From: JBNJEA01 sp051745395
GTDB lineage: Bacteria > Desulfobacterota > Desulfobacteria > Desulfobacterales > Desulfosalsimonadaceae
Direction: 5' to 3'
Assembly: GCA_051745395.1 (NCBI GenBank)
Contig: JBNJEA010000010.1
Coordinates: 1 to 39,680 of the forward strand
Length of the DNA stretch: 39,680 nt
Below, in pieces: positions 23,701-32,670 of the stretch (the stretch's first letter is position 1; every line of letters starts with the position of its first letter). Made by a program: the position numbers and the translations under genes. The notes beneath the pieces were generated by a model. The model had not been told where the DNA came from. It worked only from the letters and a program-made list of their open reading frames with translations, and did not search any database.

Positions 23701-26700
23701 TTATCTTTGTCCAATAATGGTATCCGGCACGTCCCGGGGCACGTCCGTCAGCAGACGGATGACCGGCTCCGCGTTCTCTATTTCATAGGCCACGCGGATG
23801 CCGGAAATGTCCCGATTTTTGAGCAGCCGGGATTGTTCCGGAAAGTCCCGGGGCCGAAAGGTCCGGACCCCGTCGCGGAAGTCTTTCAGAAATTTCGCAA
23901 AACCCAGGCTGCCCTTGTAGACGTAAGTAAGCCGCGTGTCCGGCAGCAGGATGGTTAGTTCCACATCGCCGCATTGGTTCATCTGCCATTTGAACTGCTG
24001 GGTTTCCCGGAAATTATAGTTTTTGAGCTGTGTCTGCCCGTCGGCGCAGGAGAGATTGAGAGCCACCGCATACGGGCTCGCCTGAGCCCCCTCGTTGACC
24101 TGAATGGGCAGGGCGCCGATCCGGACGGAATACGACGATGCAATATCGACGGTCCCCGCGGCGCCCTGATCCAGGAACATGAAGAAATCATTTTTAAATG
24201 CCATGGATTGGCCCAGGGCGCCGGCGGCGTAGAAGCCGTCTTTGCCCTGATGGATAAACGGTTTGGCCGGGCCGTTGACAAATTTCCAGACCGCACCGCG
24301 CGGTCGTTTGAAAATGGTATAGGCAATCTTGGCGGGATCCATTCCCCGGGTGTTGGCCAGAACCATGGATTCCCATTTCTGCTGGACCACCCGCTCGGCT
24401 TGCCGGGTGGCAAAATTGGCCAGGTAATCCAGCGGTCCCTGGAGCAGCCCCTCGGCCACCGACGCATCGCCGTTTGTTCGAAGTTGCGTGATCAATGGCG
24501 ATATCTGATCCTGGGCGGCATGGAATTTGGACGTTTTGCCGGCGTCCCCATCGTCCGGGCTGAAAAAGGCGCCGGCCATCTTGTAGGCGGTTTGCGGCCG
24601 ATTTGCCACGGGCTGGAGCTTTCCCAGCGCGGTGATATACTCCTGCCACTGTTTTGCTGACGTAAGCCGCTTTTCCCTTTTCTGGGCCGCCTCGGGTGAG
24701 GTGACCGAAAGGGTCGAGCCCACAGCCGCCGATCCCTTGTCCCGTATCCGGTCGAGCATGGAGGTCTGGCCTTTTTCCGTTTCGGTCCGGGTGTTTCGGA
24801 TTTCTTCGATATCGATGATGGTGGCCGTCCAGCCGGGCGGATTGGTGACGACCTGCAGTTGATCCGCCATTTCAGATAAAAGATTGAAATAGGGATTGTT
24901 TTCTGTGGTCATGGATTCGGCCAGTTTTTTGCGATGCACCTGGGATGCCAGATATTGCGGAGTCTTGCCAAAGCTGAGCGCAAAGTTGGCCCATGTCTGG
25001 AGATAGTCGTTTTCATAGCGGTGCCAGAAGGCTTTTTCCGCCCTGGAAAGCCGAAGCGAGCGGCCCAGCACCTTTTCCATGTGTTTCAGAAATTCCGTGA
25101 AATGGGCTTTGCCGGCCCGCGTGTAGGCGGCAGGCACGGTATCGGCCAGAAGGTCATGTCCATCGTCGCGCGACGGCGGTTTGATTTCCCCCCAGTAGTC
25201 ATCCAGGGAAATGGCGGAGACCTCGGGCATCTGTTTCGCCGTCAGCCAGTTGAGATCCACTGAGTTCCGGTCCTGGTTTATGCCCCTGGCCTCTATCAGC
25301 CGGACCAAAAGTTCGCGCAGGGTTTTGCTCTTGCGGCGCATGGCCTGCGGGTTATCTGAGAGTTTCAGGAACCGGTAATAGCTGCGTCCGAATTGAAGGG
25401 CAATGTCATTTAGGATCGTGGCATCCATAACCAGCCAGATCTCGGAGGAGACCGCCCGGAGCATTTTCTCGGATGCCGGGGATGTCTCGGGTGCCGGTTT
25501 TTTGCCCTGCAGGTAGTTCTGAAGCACCCGGATGCGGGCCACGATATGGGTGGCGTAGTCTGCAATGTCGGCATCGGCGGTGCTTTGATCGAACTGGCTG
25601 ATGTTTTTTTCCAGCCGCTTGTCCATGGGTTTTAAAAAGTGATTGCGGAAGCTCTCGACATATCGGTCCACGAACCGGTCCTCCACGGCCAGGCTCTGGT
25701 CAAAGCCAAACCGGGGAATGCGCCAGTTGCGGTTGTACTTGCGGATTTGCTCGAGCTGTCGGCCGTAGGCGTTTAGCATTAAAACGTCTGTGGGTGTGTC
25801 ATTGGTAAAAGCCGGCGGCTCTTGGGCATTTCGGGCGATTTTTTCAATCGCCTCGGTGTTTTTGATATAGGAGAGGCTGACGAGCCCCAGCAAAAACAGG
25901 CACAGCAAGCACCAGGCCGCCAGCCCGAACCGCCGGGTGAGGCGCCGCCATTTGAAATACTCCAGGATCGGGACAAACAGGTGGCGGTCGCCGGGGAGAA
26001 TCTTTTTGAAGAAATCCCTGAGAAAGATGCCGTTTCTGGGATTGGCCGGAGGGGTGCAGGTGATGTCGAAGTTGTTCATGAAATCCGAGCAGGGCGCCCC
26101 CTCCTGCTTGCCGCTCGAATAGTAGAGCCCTGCCAGCATGGGGGTTTCCTGGTACGGGTTCTCCTGGAAGACGCCTTCGGCAAAGGCCGTCAAGCCGCTG
26201 TGGAGTTTGTCGAATTCATCCGGAAACAGCAGCACCCCGGGATCGAGCCTGCTGGTATGCTGGATGATCAGCAGCCGCAGGTCTTTTAATCGGTCACAGA
26301 CGAAGCGGTGCGCGGTATCGAGAAAATCCTGCCAGTAGCCGGTCGTCTCCGGGCTGCCGTAGCCCATGGCCTGGTTCAGCCGGTCTTCCGGAAGCAGGTG
26401 GCTGAAGGGGTTGAATCCATGAACCCGGTCGGTCTTGGTTACCATGAGATAGACCGGGAACCGGGCGCCGCAGACCCGCATGAGCTGGTCGATGCGTTTG
26501 CGCAGGTTCAGCCCGTTCTCCCGCAGCTCATCGGCGGACTGGTTGAGCAGGCTGTCCGCACTGACGGTGAGGATCGCACCGTTTAACGGCTCTTTCTTCC
26601 GGTATTTGGCCAGCAGGGTCAGAAACCGCTCCCATTCCTGCCTGTCGGGCTCTTCATCGATGGGAATCGAATACCGGCCGGCCGTGTCGAGAATGATGGC

Positions 26701-27189
26701 TTCATCGAAAAACCACCAGTCAAAATTGCGGGTGCCTCCGATGCCCGCACTGACTTCGGATACCGGGGAGTTGACCTTGGCGTTTTTGATGGCCGTGGTT
26801 TTGCCGGAGCCGGCCTCACCCAGCACCAGGTACCAGGGCAGCACGTAAAGGGGGTTGCCCTGTTTTTTCAGGTTGGACTGGCGAAGCAGGTCCACGGAGG
26901 CTTTCCATTTTTCCTGCATCTCCTGAAGCTGCCGGCGTTCGTGACGGGGTGCCTGTTCTATGGCCTGGCTGTCCTGGGCGATGACCTGCTGCACAAATTT
27001 GCGCTCCCGATTGCGCATCAGGTAGCGTTTGAGAAAGACGAACGCAAAGAAAAGACCCAGAATGCCGGCGCCCAGGGCCGCGCCCACCCACCATGGCCAG
27101 TTCTTGATCAACACCAGCAGGGCGATGCCGGCGGCAAGCGCAAAAATGAGCAGCGTGTAGAGAAAGAATTTTAAAATTTTTCGAAACAT
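23701..27189 (-). CDS. tssM: T6SS inner-membrane protein TssM (IcmF)
   Basis: This 1162-residue TssM spans the envelope and links TssL to TssJ. Two N-terminal helices (about 7-28 and 34-53) precede a cytoplasmic GTPase-like domain with Walker A GEAGSGKT at 124-131 and the ILDTAGR switch at 166-172; a third helix lies at about 421-441. The large periplasmic part (IcmF-related and DUF1215-like) reaches the C-terminus. An intact Walker A is notable because it is degenerate in some systems. It starts at ATG 27189, 23 bp after tssL. Confidence 0.96.
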   Translation of the reverse strand: MFRKILKFFLYTLLIFALAAGIALLVLIKNWPWWVGAALGAGILGLFFAFVFLKRYLMRNRERKFVQQVIAQDSQAIEQAPRHERRQLQEMQEKWKASVDLLRQSNLKKQGNPLYVLPWYLVLGEAGSGKTTAIKNAKVNSPVSEVSAGIGGTRNFDWWFFDEAIILDTAGRYSIPIDEEPDRQEWERFLTLLAKYRKKEPLNGAILTVSADSLLNQSADELRENGLNLRKRIDQLMRVCGARFPVYLMVTKTDRVHGFNPFSHLLPEDRLNQAMGYGSPETTGYWQDFLDTAHRFVCDRLKDLRLLIIQHTSRLDPGVLLFPDEFDKLHSGLTAFAEGVFQENPYQETPMLAGLYYSSGKQEGAPCSDFMNNFDITCTPPANPRNGIFLRDFFKKILPGDRHLFVPILEYFKWRRLTRRFGLAAWCLLCLFLLGLVSLSYIKNTEAIEKIARNAQEPPAFTNDTPTDVLMLNAYGRQLEQIRKYNRNWRIPRFGFDQSLAVEDRFVDRYVESFRNHFLKPMDKRLEKNISQFDQSTADADIADYATHIVARIRVLQNYLQGKKPAPETSPASEKMLRAVSSEIWLVMDATILNDIALQFGRSYYRFLKLSDNPQAMRRKSKTLRELLVRLIEARGINQDRNSVDLNWLTAKQMPEVSAISLDDYWGEIKPPSRDDGHDLLADTVPAAYTRAGKAHFTEFLKHMEKVLGRSLRLSRAEKAFWHRYENDYLQTWANFALSFGKTPQYLASQVHRKKLAESMTTENNPYFNLLSEMADQLQVVTNPPGWTATIIDIEEIRNTRTETEKGQTSMLDRIRDKGSAAVGSTLSVTSPEAAQKREKRLTSAKQWQEYITALGKLQPVANRPQTAYKMAGAFFSPDDGDAGKTSKFHAAQDQISPLITQLRTNGDASVAEGLLQGPLDYLANFATRQAERVVQQKWESMVLANTRGMDPAKIAYTIFKRPRGAVWKFVNGPAKPFIHQGKDGFYAAGALGQSMAFKNDFFMFLDQGAAGTVDIASSYSVRIGALPIQVNEGAQASPYAVALNLSCADGQTQLKNYNFRETQQFKWQMNQCGDVELTILLPDTRLTYVYKGSLGFAKFLKDFRDGVRTFRPRDFPEQSRLLKNRDISGIRVAYEIENAEPVIRLLTDVPRDVPDTIIGQR

Positions 27190-27212
27190 GGGCTCTGATC
27201 TGTCCGTGGCGT

Positions 27213-27929
27213 TTAAAACAGGTTTTCGATAAGCCTGCCGAGCCTGTCGTAGTAAAAAATATAGGCGCCGATCACCACAAGCGGGGGCAGAAGCAGAAAC
27301 AATGCGCTTGCAGCCGAAGAGAGCATGCCGGAAAACCCCGCCCGTCCGGGCTGGCGGGCCCGCGTCTGGTAAGCCTCCGGAAACAGCGCCTCCGGCAGGT
27401 TGAGCTGCTGGTCTTCGGAGAAATATTTGAGCAGGTTGTCCACCTTGATCTCGGAGAGCTCCACCTGGTTGTCATCCGAATAGTACCGGCCTTTATAGCC
27501 CAAAGCCAGGCAGTAGGTGTAGACTTCCCGGATTTCCCGGTCGTTTTCCTTCAGTTTTTCAAGCCGGCTGAAAAATTCGCGGCCGGCCATGGTGGTCTGG
27601 AAGAACTTGAGCTGCAGCTGATTCTGCTGCCATCTGTGCTTCTCGGACCAGGAAGAGCACAGAATCTGCTCATCCACCCACGCACAGACCGGAAAGCAGG
27701 CCCTTTTCCAGTCCGAGCTCGAAATCCGGGACTGCTGGGCATGTTTGCCCGATCGTTCGAGCAGGGTGTCGTAATGGGCCTGGACGGATTCAAAACCCGG
27801 CTGCTCATCGCCGGTTTCGTTGATGCGATACAGGGTATAGGCAATGATTTCCATGAAGCAGTCGATCAGCCGAACAGCCGGGCGCTTGTCACTGTTTGGG
27901 GATGCTTCTGGGGTTTCGGGTTTGTTCAT
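27213..27929 (-). CDS. tssL: T6SS inner-membrane protein TssL (DotU)
   Basis: This 238-residue DotU/IcmH-type TssL has an N-terminal cytoplasmic helical domain (RLIDCFMEIIAYTLY, then FPVCAWVDEQILCSSW and GREFFSRLEKLKEN, all family-conserved) and a single C-terminal transmembrane helix at about 205-228. It is the short form, without an OmpA-like peptidoglycan-binding domain, so peptidoglycan anchoring would need another protein or is absent. It lies between tssK (76-bp gap) and tssM (23 bp), the usual KLM block. Confidence 0.95.
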   Translation of the reverse strand: MNKPETPEASPNSDKRPAVRLIDCFMEIIAYTLYRINETGDEQPGFESVQAHYDTLLERSGKHAQQSRISSSDWKRACFPVCAWVDEQILCSSWSEKHRWQQNQLQLKFFQTTMAGREFFSRLEKLKENDREIREVYTYCLALGYKGRYYSDDNQVELSEIKVDNLLKYFSEDQQLNLPEALFPEAYQTRARQPGRAGFSGMLSSAASALFLLLPPLVVIGAYIFYYDRLGRLIENLF

Positions 27930-28005
27930 GTCCTTTTGCCTCTGGTCTGGCTCACCGTAACAGCCTGTTAAAGATTGGGACGGTTTGCTGAAGAAAAACG
28001 GTTTC

Positions 28006-29400
28006 CTATGTTTCTTTTTGAAGTACCACGATTTCAGTGTTCAGGTCTTCCGGGGGGGTTTCCCAGTAAATCTGTATGGTGTGATCGCGTTCAATGGGCT
28101 GCCACAAGGCATCGGAACGGTCGATCCGGAAATACAGGGAATCCGCCCGCCGGGGGAGCCCGGGCGGCGGGATCCGGGTCTGCTCCAGGGCAATGCCCGG
28201 CAGTGCCCTTGAAATAAGGGTTGGCATGTGATCGATGGAGCAGATTTTGACGATATTGCTGAGCGCCTTTTCCAGTTGCGGAGCAGGGCTCTGACTGCGG
28301 AGCACCAGATAGAATTCATTCCTGCGGTCAAGGGCCTCGGGCGGGATGTTGGCCCTGAAGCCGATCGTATCCCTTTCGAGCCGTATGATGTGCTCCGGTC
28401 CGATGATGATATCGTTTAACAGCTCGGTGATCAGGGTGGTGGCGTCACTGAAACAGCGGGTCAAATTGCCGTGGTCGTAAGCGGGCATCAGCCTCATGTC
28501 ATTGGCGGTCTCGCCCAGGGCATTGATGCGGTCGGAAAAGGAGCTCAGCTCTCCCACGATCTGTCGCAGCAGGGCATATATCTGCCAGGGATGGACGTTT
28601 CCGGCCTCAAGCAGATGAAACAGCGCGGGCGCATAGCGGTTCAAGGAGCGCAGGGCCAGGAGATAGACCATATATTCCGTGTCAAAGCTGGTCGTCTGCA
28701 TCTCTTTCGGGCTCTTGTATTCCTGGAGCTGACGGCAGCGGGAGGCCACCTGGTCGCGCACCGACTTGACCATCTTAAAAAGGCTGTCCGATGCGGAAAC
28801 CGAAAGGCAGGGCGGTACGAATTCCCTGGAGAGCAGGATATCCTCGCCTTCGCGCAGCAGCTGGGCAATCGGTATGAGGTCGTAGTCGTGGAGCTCATCG
28901 ATTTCGTTTTCCCAGAATATGCGCAGCAGAAAGTGGAGCTGTTTGATGCTTGCCGCGGGGCCTGCGGTATAGAGATCATTGATCTCTTCGGCCTCCTTGA
29001 AAGTGACCAGTCGTACGGCCGCGGCACTCAGATCATCCCGGCTGTCCAAAACCGATACATTGGCGCTGTGGGGGTCGAGTTTGCGCAGGCCCAGGTAAAC
29101 GGTAAAAGGCTTGTCCGTCTCCACCCAGGCCTGGTCAAAGGCTCTGGGTTGGAGCAGGCTGTTTCCGGGAAACTGCACCCAGGTCCCGTCGGGGAAGATC
29201 AAATCGACTCGATTGACCTCCAGGGTCTGGTTTTTTAATGCCTCTTTGTTGACCTGGTTTTCGATCATCCCCCAGAAATAAGGCATGAGCTGCTCCTTTA
29301 ACGGAAGCAGCAGCGACTGTTGGTATTGATCGAACTGTTGAAAATGGTGGGGTTGCAGAAACAGGCCCTGGTGCCAGTAAAGCGGGCATTGTGATTTCAT
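28006..29400 (-). CDS. tssK: T6SS baseplate-membrane adaptor TssK
   Basis: This 464-residue TssK (ImpJ/VasE) connects the baseplate to TssL/TssM. Diagnostic elements are the N-terminal PLYWHQGLFLQPHHFQQ, FWGMIENQVN, the FPDGTWVQFPGN strand, LLREGEDILLSREFVPPCLSVSAS and a C-terminal IYWETPPEDL-type end. It overlaps tssJ by four bases (ATGA at 29397-29400), indicating coupled translation. Confidence 0.96.
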   Translation of the reverse strand: MKSQCPLYWHQGLFLQPHHFQQFDQYQQSLLLPLKEQLMPYFWGMIENQVNKEALKNQTLEVNRVDLIFPDGTWVQFPGNSLLQPRAFDQAWVETDKPFTVYLGLRKLDPHSANVSVLDSRDDLSAAAVRLVTFKEAEEINDLYTAGPAASIKQLHFLLRIFWENEIDELHDYDLIPIAQLLREGEDILLSREFVPPCLSVSASDSLFKMVKSVRDQVASRCRQLQEYKSPKEMQTTSFDTEYMVYLLALRSLNRYAPALFHLLEAGNVHPWQIYALLRQIVGELSSFSDRINALGETANDMRLMPAYDHGNLTRCFSDATTLITELLNDIIIGPEHIIRLERDTIGFRANIPPEALDRRNEFYLVLRSQSPAPQLEKALSNIVKICSIDHMPTLISRALPGIALEQTRIPPPGLPRRADSLYFRIDRSDALWQPIERDHTIQIYWETPPEDLNTEIVVLQKET

Positions 29401-30008
29401 GAAGACTCCCTGCTTGTATGCATCGCATTGGCGTCGAGATCGATATGAACATGCAGTTCACCGGGCCGGACATGGACCGTTTTTCTGATAAGCCCCTTTT
29501 CGGTCCGGTCGATCGGGATGCGGTGGACCGCGCTGCACTGCCCGGCCGCGGCATTGAAATAGCCGGCCACAAGTCCCACCCACCGGGCGTCCTTGGCCCG
29601 GTCGATGGTCAATGTTTTTTCAGTGCCGGGGGTGATGATAAAGCGCTGGAGATCCTCCAGGTTTTTCAACTGTATGGTTTTGCGCGCCTCGGTCTCATAG
29701 AGGTTGAGCAGACGTTTGACGCCGTCCGCTGTTTGCGTGTAATTCTTGAAATCGTCCGCCTCGCTTAACTGATAGACGACAAGAACCAGGGTATGGGCGG
29801 CATTGTTGTACTGGTTTACATTTTTGGCTGCCGTATAGCTGATGGTGATGGCACCGGATTCGAACTTCCATTCCGGCGAAGGGGGTTTGGCTTTCGTGGC
29901 CTGACAGGAAAAGCCGCAGGCCAGGCAGCATGCCAGGAGTCCGGCAATGAGCAGGGGACGAAGCCGGGGAAAATGCGTCAAACGCTCAAGCAACCGATAA
30001 GCATTCAT
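29397..30008 (-). CDS. tssJ: T6SS outer-membrane lipoprotein TssJ
   Basis: This 203-residue TssJ (VasD/SciN) anchors the membrane complex in the outer membrane. It has a basic N-terminus, a hydrophobic signal core, and several possible lipidation cysteines: LLAC27 is the best lipobox, with C31 and C35 as alternatives. The mature part has the transthyretin-like family pattern ITISYTAAKNVNQYNNAAHTLVLVVYQL, a short helix (ADGVKRLLNLY), then a strand pair ending HVHIDLDAN. It is the first gene of the operon as read; the 532-bp divergent region upstream should hold the promoter. Confidence 0.92.
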   Translation of the reverse strand: MNAYRLLERLTHFPRLRPLLIAGLLACCLACGFSCQATKAKPPSPEWKFESGAITISYTAAKNVNQYNNAAHTLVLVVYQLSEADDFKNYTQTADGVKRLLNLYETEARKTIQLKNLEDLQRFIITPGTEKTLTIDRAKDARWVGLVAGYFNAAAGQCSAVHRIPIDRTEKGLIRKTVHVRPGELHVHIDLDANAMHTSRESS

Positions 30009-30307
30009 TAAAAATCAGATTCTCTCAGCAAGGCGATGGTTGTCAGAAACGCAAAGTCGCAGCGGGCGCGGGCAATAATAAAAAGAGTCGGTTGATTGGA
30101 AATGCAGAAGCGCTGCATCGGGTTTCAAACCGTGTCATTACGCCGACCCCCTTTTTTCTATGCCAATTCCCTACAGAGGTTTCACAATATAGCAAGTGTA
30201 TAAGGTAAAACTCTAAGTACAGTTATAAAGACGTATCGGAGGCTTTGATGAAATCTTAAGCAGAATTTTGAGTTTCGTTTTTGATTCATGGGCATGCGGC
30301 TTGAAAA

Positions 30308-30331
30308 CTTTGCGTCTTTGCGGCTTGGCGC
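30308..30331. repeat. Three tandem octamers
   Basis: CTTTGCGT, CTTTGCGG and CTTGGCGC abut directly on the plus strand in the divergent intergenic region. This is another short tandem array, shorter and less regular than the heptamers near hcp. Confidence 0.65.
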
Positions 30332-30378
30332 GAAAATTTGCTGTTACTGGCGTAAATCGGATAACCGGAAAATTCGAA

Positions 30379-30407
30379 TTGACTTTCGATTGAGTTAGCT
30401 GTATATA
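30379..30407 (+). promoter_or_regulatory. Sigma-70-type promoter for the epimerase gene
   Basis: TTGACT at 30379-30384, a 17-bp spacer, and TATATA at 30402-30407, in AT-rich DNA. It would give a leader of roughly 125 nt before ATG 30541. Spacing and -35 match are good; the call rests on sequence alone. Confidence 0.55.
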
Positions 30408-30540
30408 TCATTCTGAATTTTTAATAAATTATTGTACTGTAGGCTGCCGTTAACAGGACTCACAGTCTTTTATTTTTGTCAATGCCGGTAAAGCCGAAAA
30501 AAGTTGTAAGACCTCGCAACAGTAAAGAAATCGGCATCCT

Positions 30541-31479
30541 ATGAAAAACATACTGATCACGGGCAGTTCAGGGTATCTCGGCATTCAATTGATGAAGCGG
30601 CTGACCGGGCGCGACGAGGTGGACCGCATTGTGGGCGTCGATATCCGGCCGCCGGCCGCCCGGGCGGAAAAATTCACCTTTTACCGGGCCGACATCCGGG
30701 ATTCCGGTCTGGCGCGGGTCATGGCCGATCATCAAATCGACACGGTCGTGCACCTGGCCTTCGTGGTCCAGCCCATCCGCAGTATCCAAAAAATGCACGA
30801 TATCGACTGCAATGGCACCCGGAACGTGCTTTTCGCGGCAGCCGGGGCCGGGGTCGACCATTTCGTGGCCACCAGCAGCACGCTGGCCTACGGCGCCCAT
30901 CCGGACAACCCGGAAGGCCTGCATGAAGGCCATCCCCTCCGGGGCAACCGGGGCTTTCCCTATGGGTATTACAAGGCGGAAACCGACCGGCTGATGCAGG
31001 ATTTTGCAGAGCGGCACAGTGCAATGAAAGTCGCCATCTTACGGCCGTCCACCGTGTTCGGGCCGGGGGTGGACAACTACATCTCCCGGATGCTGTTTCT
31101 GCCGGTGACGGTGGCGGTTGCTGGGGGCGATCCGCCGGTGCAGTTTATCCACGAAGCCGATTTTGTCGACGGCTGCCTGGCGGCCATGTCGCAAAAAGCG
31201 GCCGGGGCGTTTAACCTGGCCGGCGACGGCACGGTCACCGTGAGCGAAATCGCCCGAATACTTAAAACGCGCCTGATCCGGCTGCCCGCAAAGGTCATTT
31301 ACCCGGCTTTAGAGGCCCTCTGGCGGCTGCACGCCCCGGGTATCGAGGTCAATTCCGGCTACCTGGACTACATCCGGTATCCCTTTGTGGCGAGCAATCA
31401 AAAGGCGAAAGAGCAACTCGGGTTTTATCCCCGCTACGATTCCCGCCAGACCCTTGAAGAAACCGTGAAAGGCAGGTGA
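30541..31479 (+). CDS. SDR-family NAD-dependent epimerase/dehydratase
   Basis: This 312-residue extended short-chain dehydrogenase/reductase has the Rossmann nucleotide motif GSSGYLG at 8-14, an acidic residue at the end of strand 2 (GVDIR) favouring NAD, the strand-4 motif HLAF, a serine triplet (ATSSTLAYGA) and the catalytic YxxxK as YGYYKAE. This places it with UDP-sugar epimerases and 4,6-dehydratases or related enzymes. The C-terminal substrate-binding half (FIHEADFVDGCL, FNLAGDG) is intact. The substrate cannot be set from sequence. It is probably transcribed from 30379-30407 and is followed one base later by a membrane-protein gene, suggesting a joint function at the envelope. Confidence 0.9.
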   Translation: MKNILITGSSGYLGIQLMKRLTGRDEVDRIVGVDIRPPAARAEKFTFYRADIRDSGLARVMADHQIDTVVHLAFVVQPIRSIQKMHDIDCNGTRNVLFAAAGAGVDHFVATSSTLAYGAHPDNPEGLHEGHPLRGNRGFPYGYYKAETDRLMQDFAERHSAMKVAILRPSTVFGPGVDNYISRMLFLPVTVAVAGGDPPVQFIHEADFVDGCLAAMSQKAAGAFNLAGDGTVTVSEIARILKTRLIRLPAKVIYPALEALWRLHAPGIEVNSGYLDYIRYPFVASNQKAKEQLGFYPRYDSRQTLEETVKGR

Positions 31480-31480
31480 C

Positions 31481-31954
31481 ATGCCCCTCCGGCCCGGACG
31501 GCAAAATCCAAAGGCTGAATTTGATCTGCGGCAAAAATGGCTGACGGTTTTGCTGCTCGCCGGCGTTTTTGCCGCCGGGATGTGGCTGTCTTTTCGGTTC
31601 GGCGGCTATGGCGGACTGGTCTATATTGCTTTGTGGATTGTATCCTATCCCGTTATCTATGCGGGCACCTGCCGCTACTGCGTCTATTACGGCAAAAAAT
31701 GCCCGATTCCCCTGGAAGGAAGCTGCGTGCATTACCTGTTTGCCCGCAGCAGCCAACCCTTTGGCTTTACCCGGTTGATATGGGCCACGGTGGCCTACCT
31801 GTTGCGGGCGGTCGTGCCGATTGCCGCCATGATCCACCAGGCCGCTTTTTTCGGCGGCGCTGTCTATCTGCTGCTGCTGACTGCGTTCTGGTTCGTTCAC
31901 CTTCGCATCACGGGATGTCCCCACTGCATCAATACGACCTGTCCGTTAAATTAG
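31481..31954 (+). CDS. Cysteine-rich integral membrane protein, unknown
   Basis: This 157-residue protein is not recognised. About four transmembrane helices are visible (about 20-38, 42-60, 95-115, 118-138), with two cysteine clusters flanking them: CRYCVYYGKKC...GSC after helix 2 and GCPHCINTTC at the C-terminus. Spacing (CxxC twice, with further Cys) suggests a bound metal or iron-sulfur centre or a redox pair, but no named family is evident. The ATG is one base after the epimerase stop, with AGGTG before it, so the two are co-translated. Confidence 0.8.
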   Translation: MPLRPGRQNPKAEFDLRQKWLTVLLLAGVFAAGMWLSFRFGGYGGLVYIALWIVSYPVIYAGTCRYCVYYGKKCPIPLEGSCVHYLFARSSQPFGFTRLIWATVAYLLRAVVPIAAMIHQAAFFGGAVYLLLLTAFWFVHLRITGCPHCINTTCPLN

Positions 31955-32286
31955 ACATAATAAAGTCAACGACTTACTTGATGCGGATCGGATCTTTCTG
32001 CATTGTCGATTCGATCGGTTTCCACTCGTTTTTGATCCCGCGTTGATAACCTTTTTTACAGGATTTCGTTTCATTGGGATTGCGGGGTAACGGAGGTGCT
32101 TCATTATACGCCTTTCCGGAGCTGTCTTTACATGACAGCATGTATTTCTTTTTCCGCTTTTGCGTTTATCTTTACTGTCTATAAAAAGTCAGCGAGCCGG
32201 AGATTGGCCAATGCTATGTCGGGTGATGCCGGCAAGGAGGTTCCCGGCTTAATAAAAACAATGGGACGGAAATAGCGTGTAAAACG
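31955..32286. other. Intergenic region, no gene seen
   Basis: This 332-bp stretch is relatively AT-rich, with short inverted repeats (AAGTC-AAC-GACTT ending at 31975, and a GCTGTC/GACAGC hairpin at 32121-32139). A TATAAA lies at 32180-32185 but has no well-spaced -35. I see no convincing coding frame or RNA. Confidence 0.6.
32121..32153 (+). terminator. Possible terminator hairpin after the epimerase pair
   Basis: Perfect 6-bp stem GCTGTC/GACAGC with a TTTACAT loop, followed by a T-rich run (ATGTATTTCTTTTT) that starts a few bases late. It is 167 bp beyond the last stop, so the call is tentative. Confidence 0.3.
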
Positions 32287-32670
32287 ATGAAGATGAACGT
32301 GGCTTTCATTACGGCCGCAACGGCCTGCATCATGTTTGTATTCGGCGGGCTTTGCGGGGCCATGGAACATGGCCGGGACAACCGGGCGTCCAGGCCCCTT
32401 GCCCCGCCGCAAAACCTTCGGGTGATCAATGAAAAAAGCCGGGAGAAGAGCCGGCCCGTTGGCCCGGAAATCCGGCAGGAGGCCGGGGAGCAGAAGACGC
32501 AGAAGCCCAGGGGCGATTACGGCGATGACAAGGGACGTAATCGCCGGCAGAAACAGGAAGGCCCGCAGCGTGGGCAGCAACAGGACCGGATCCAAGACAA
32601 AGACCGGCAGCAACCGGAAAAACACAACGGTTCGGGCCGCAAAAACGGAAAAGGAGGGGTGACCCAATGA
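32287..32670 (+). CDS. Small secreted, highly charged disordered protein
   Basis: A 127-residue protein with an apparent signal peptide (about 1-25, cleavage near CGA/ME), followed by a very hydrophilic tail rich in Arg, Lys, Glu, Gln and Gly with no recognisable fold (REKSRPVG, RNRRQKQEG, DRQQPEK). No lipobox fits around Cys23. It overlaps the next gene by four bases (ATGA at 32667-32670). A frame on the opposite strand is also open here, so coding status rests on the signal peptide, the coupled neighbour and the neighbour's ribosome site. Confidence 0.6.
   Translation: MKMNVAFITAATACIMFVFGGLCGAMEHGRDNRASRPLAPPQNLRVINEKSREKSRPVGPEIRQEAGEQKTQKPRGDYGDDKGRNRRQKQEGPQRGQQQDRIQDKDRQQPEKHNGSGRKNGKGGVTQ

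Larger units (their letters stand above)
30009..30540. other. Divergent promoter region between the T6SS operon and epimerase
   Basis: This 532-bp stretch has no credible gene. It is AT-rich toward the epimerase and contains a convincing plus-strand promoter (30379-30407) and an octamer array. For the T6SS side I see only a weak minus-strand candidate: TTTCCA (30097-30102), 16-bp spacer, TATTAT (30075-30080). I found no well-spaced sigma-54 site on that strand. Confidence 0.7.

Noticed and set aside
30325..30342. Sigma-54-like site TTGGCGCG...TTTGCT on the plus strand
   Set aside because: The GG-to-GC spacing is 11 instead of the required 10, and it faces the epimerase, which has a better sigma-70 site downstream.
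32179..32667. 162-codon minus-strand frame opposite the charged secreted protein
   Set aside because: Hydrophobic shadow of a charged gene, no ribosome site, and it would collide with a coupled plus-strand pair that has a strong ribosome site.
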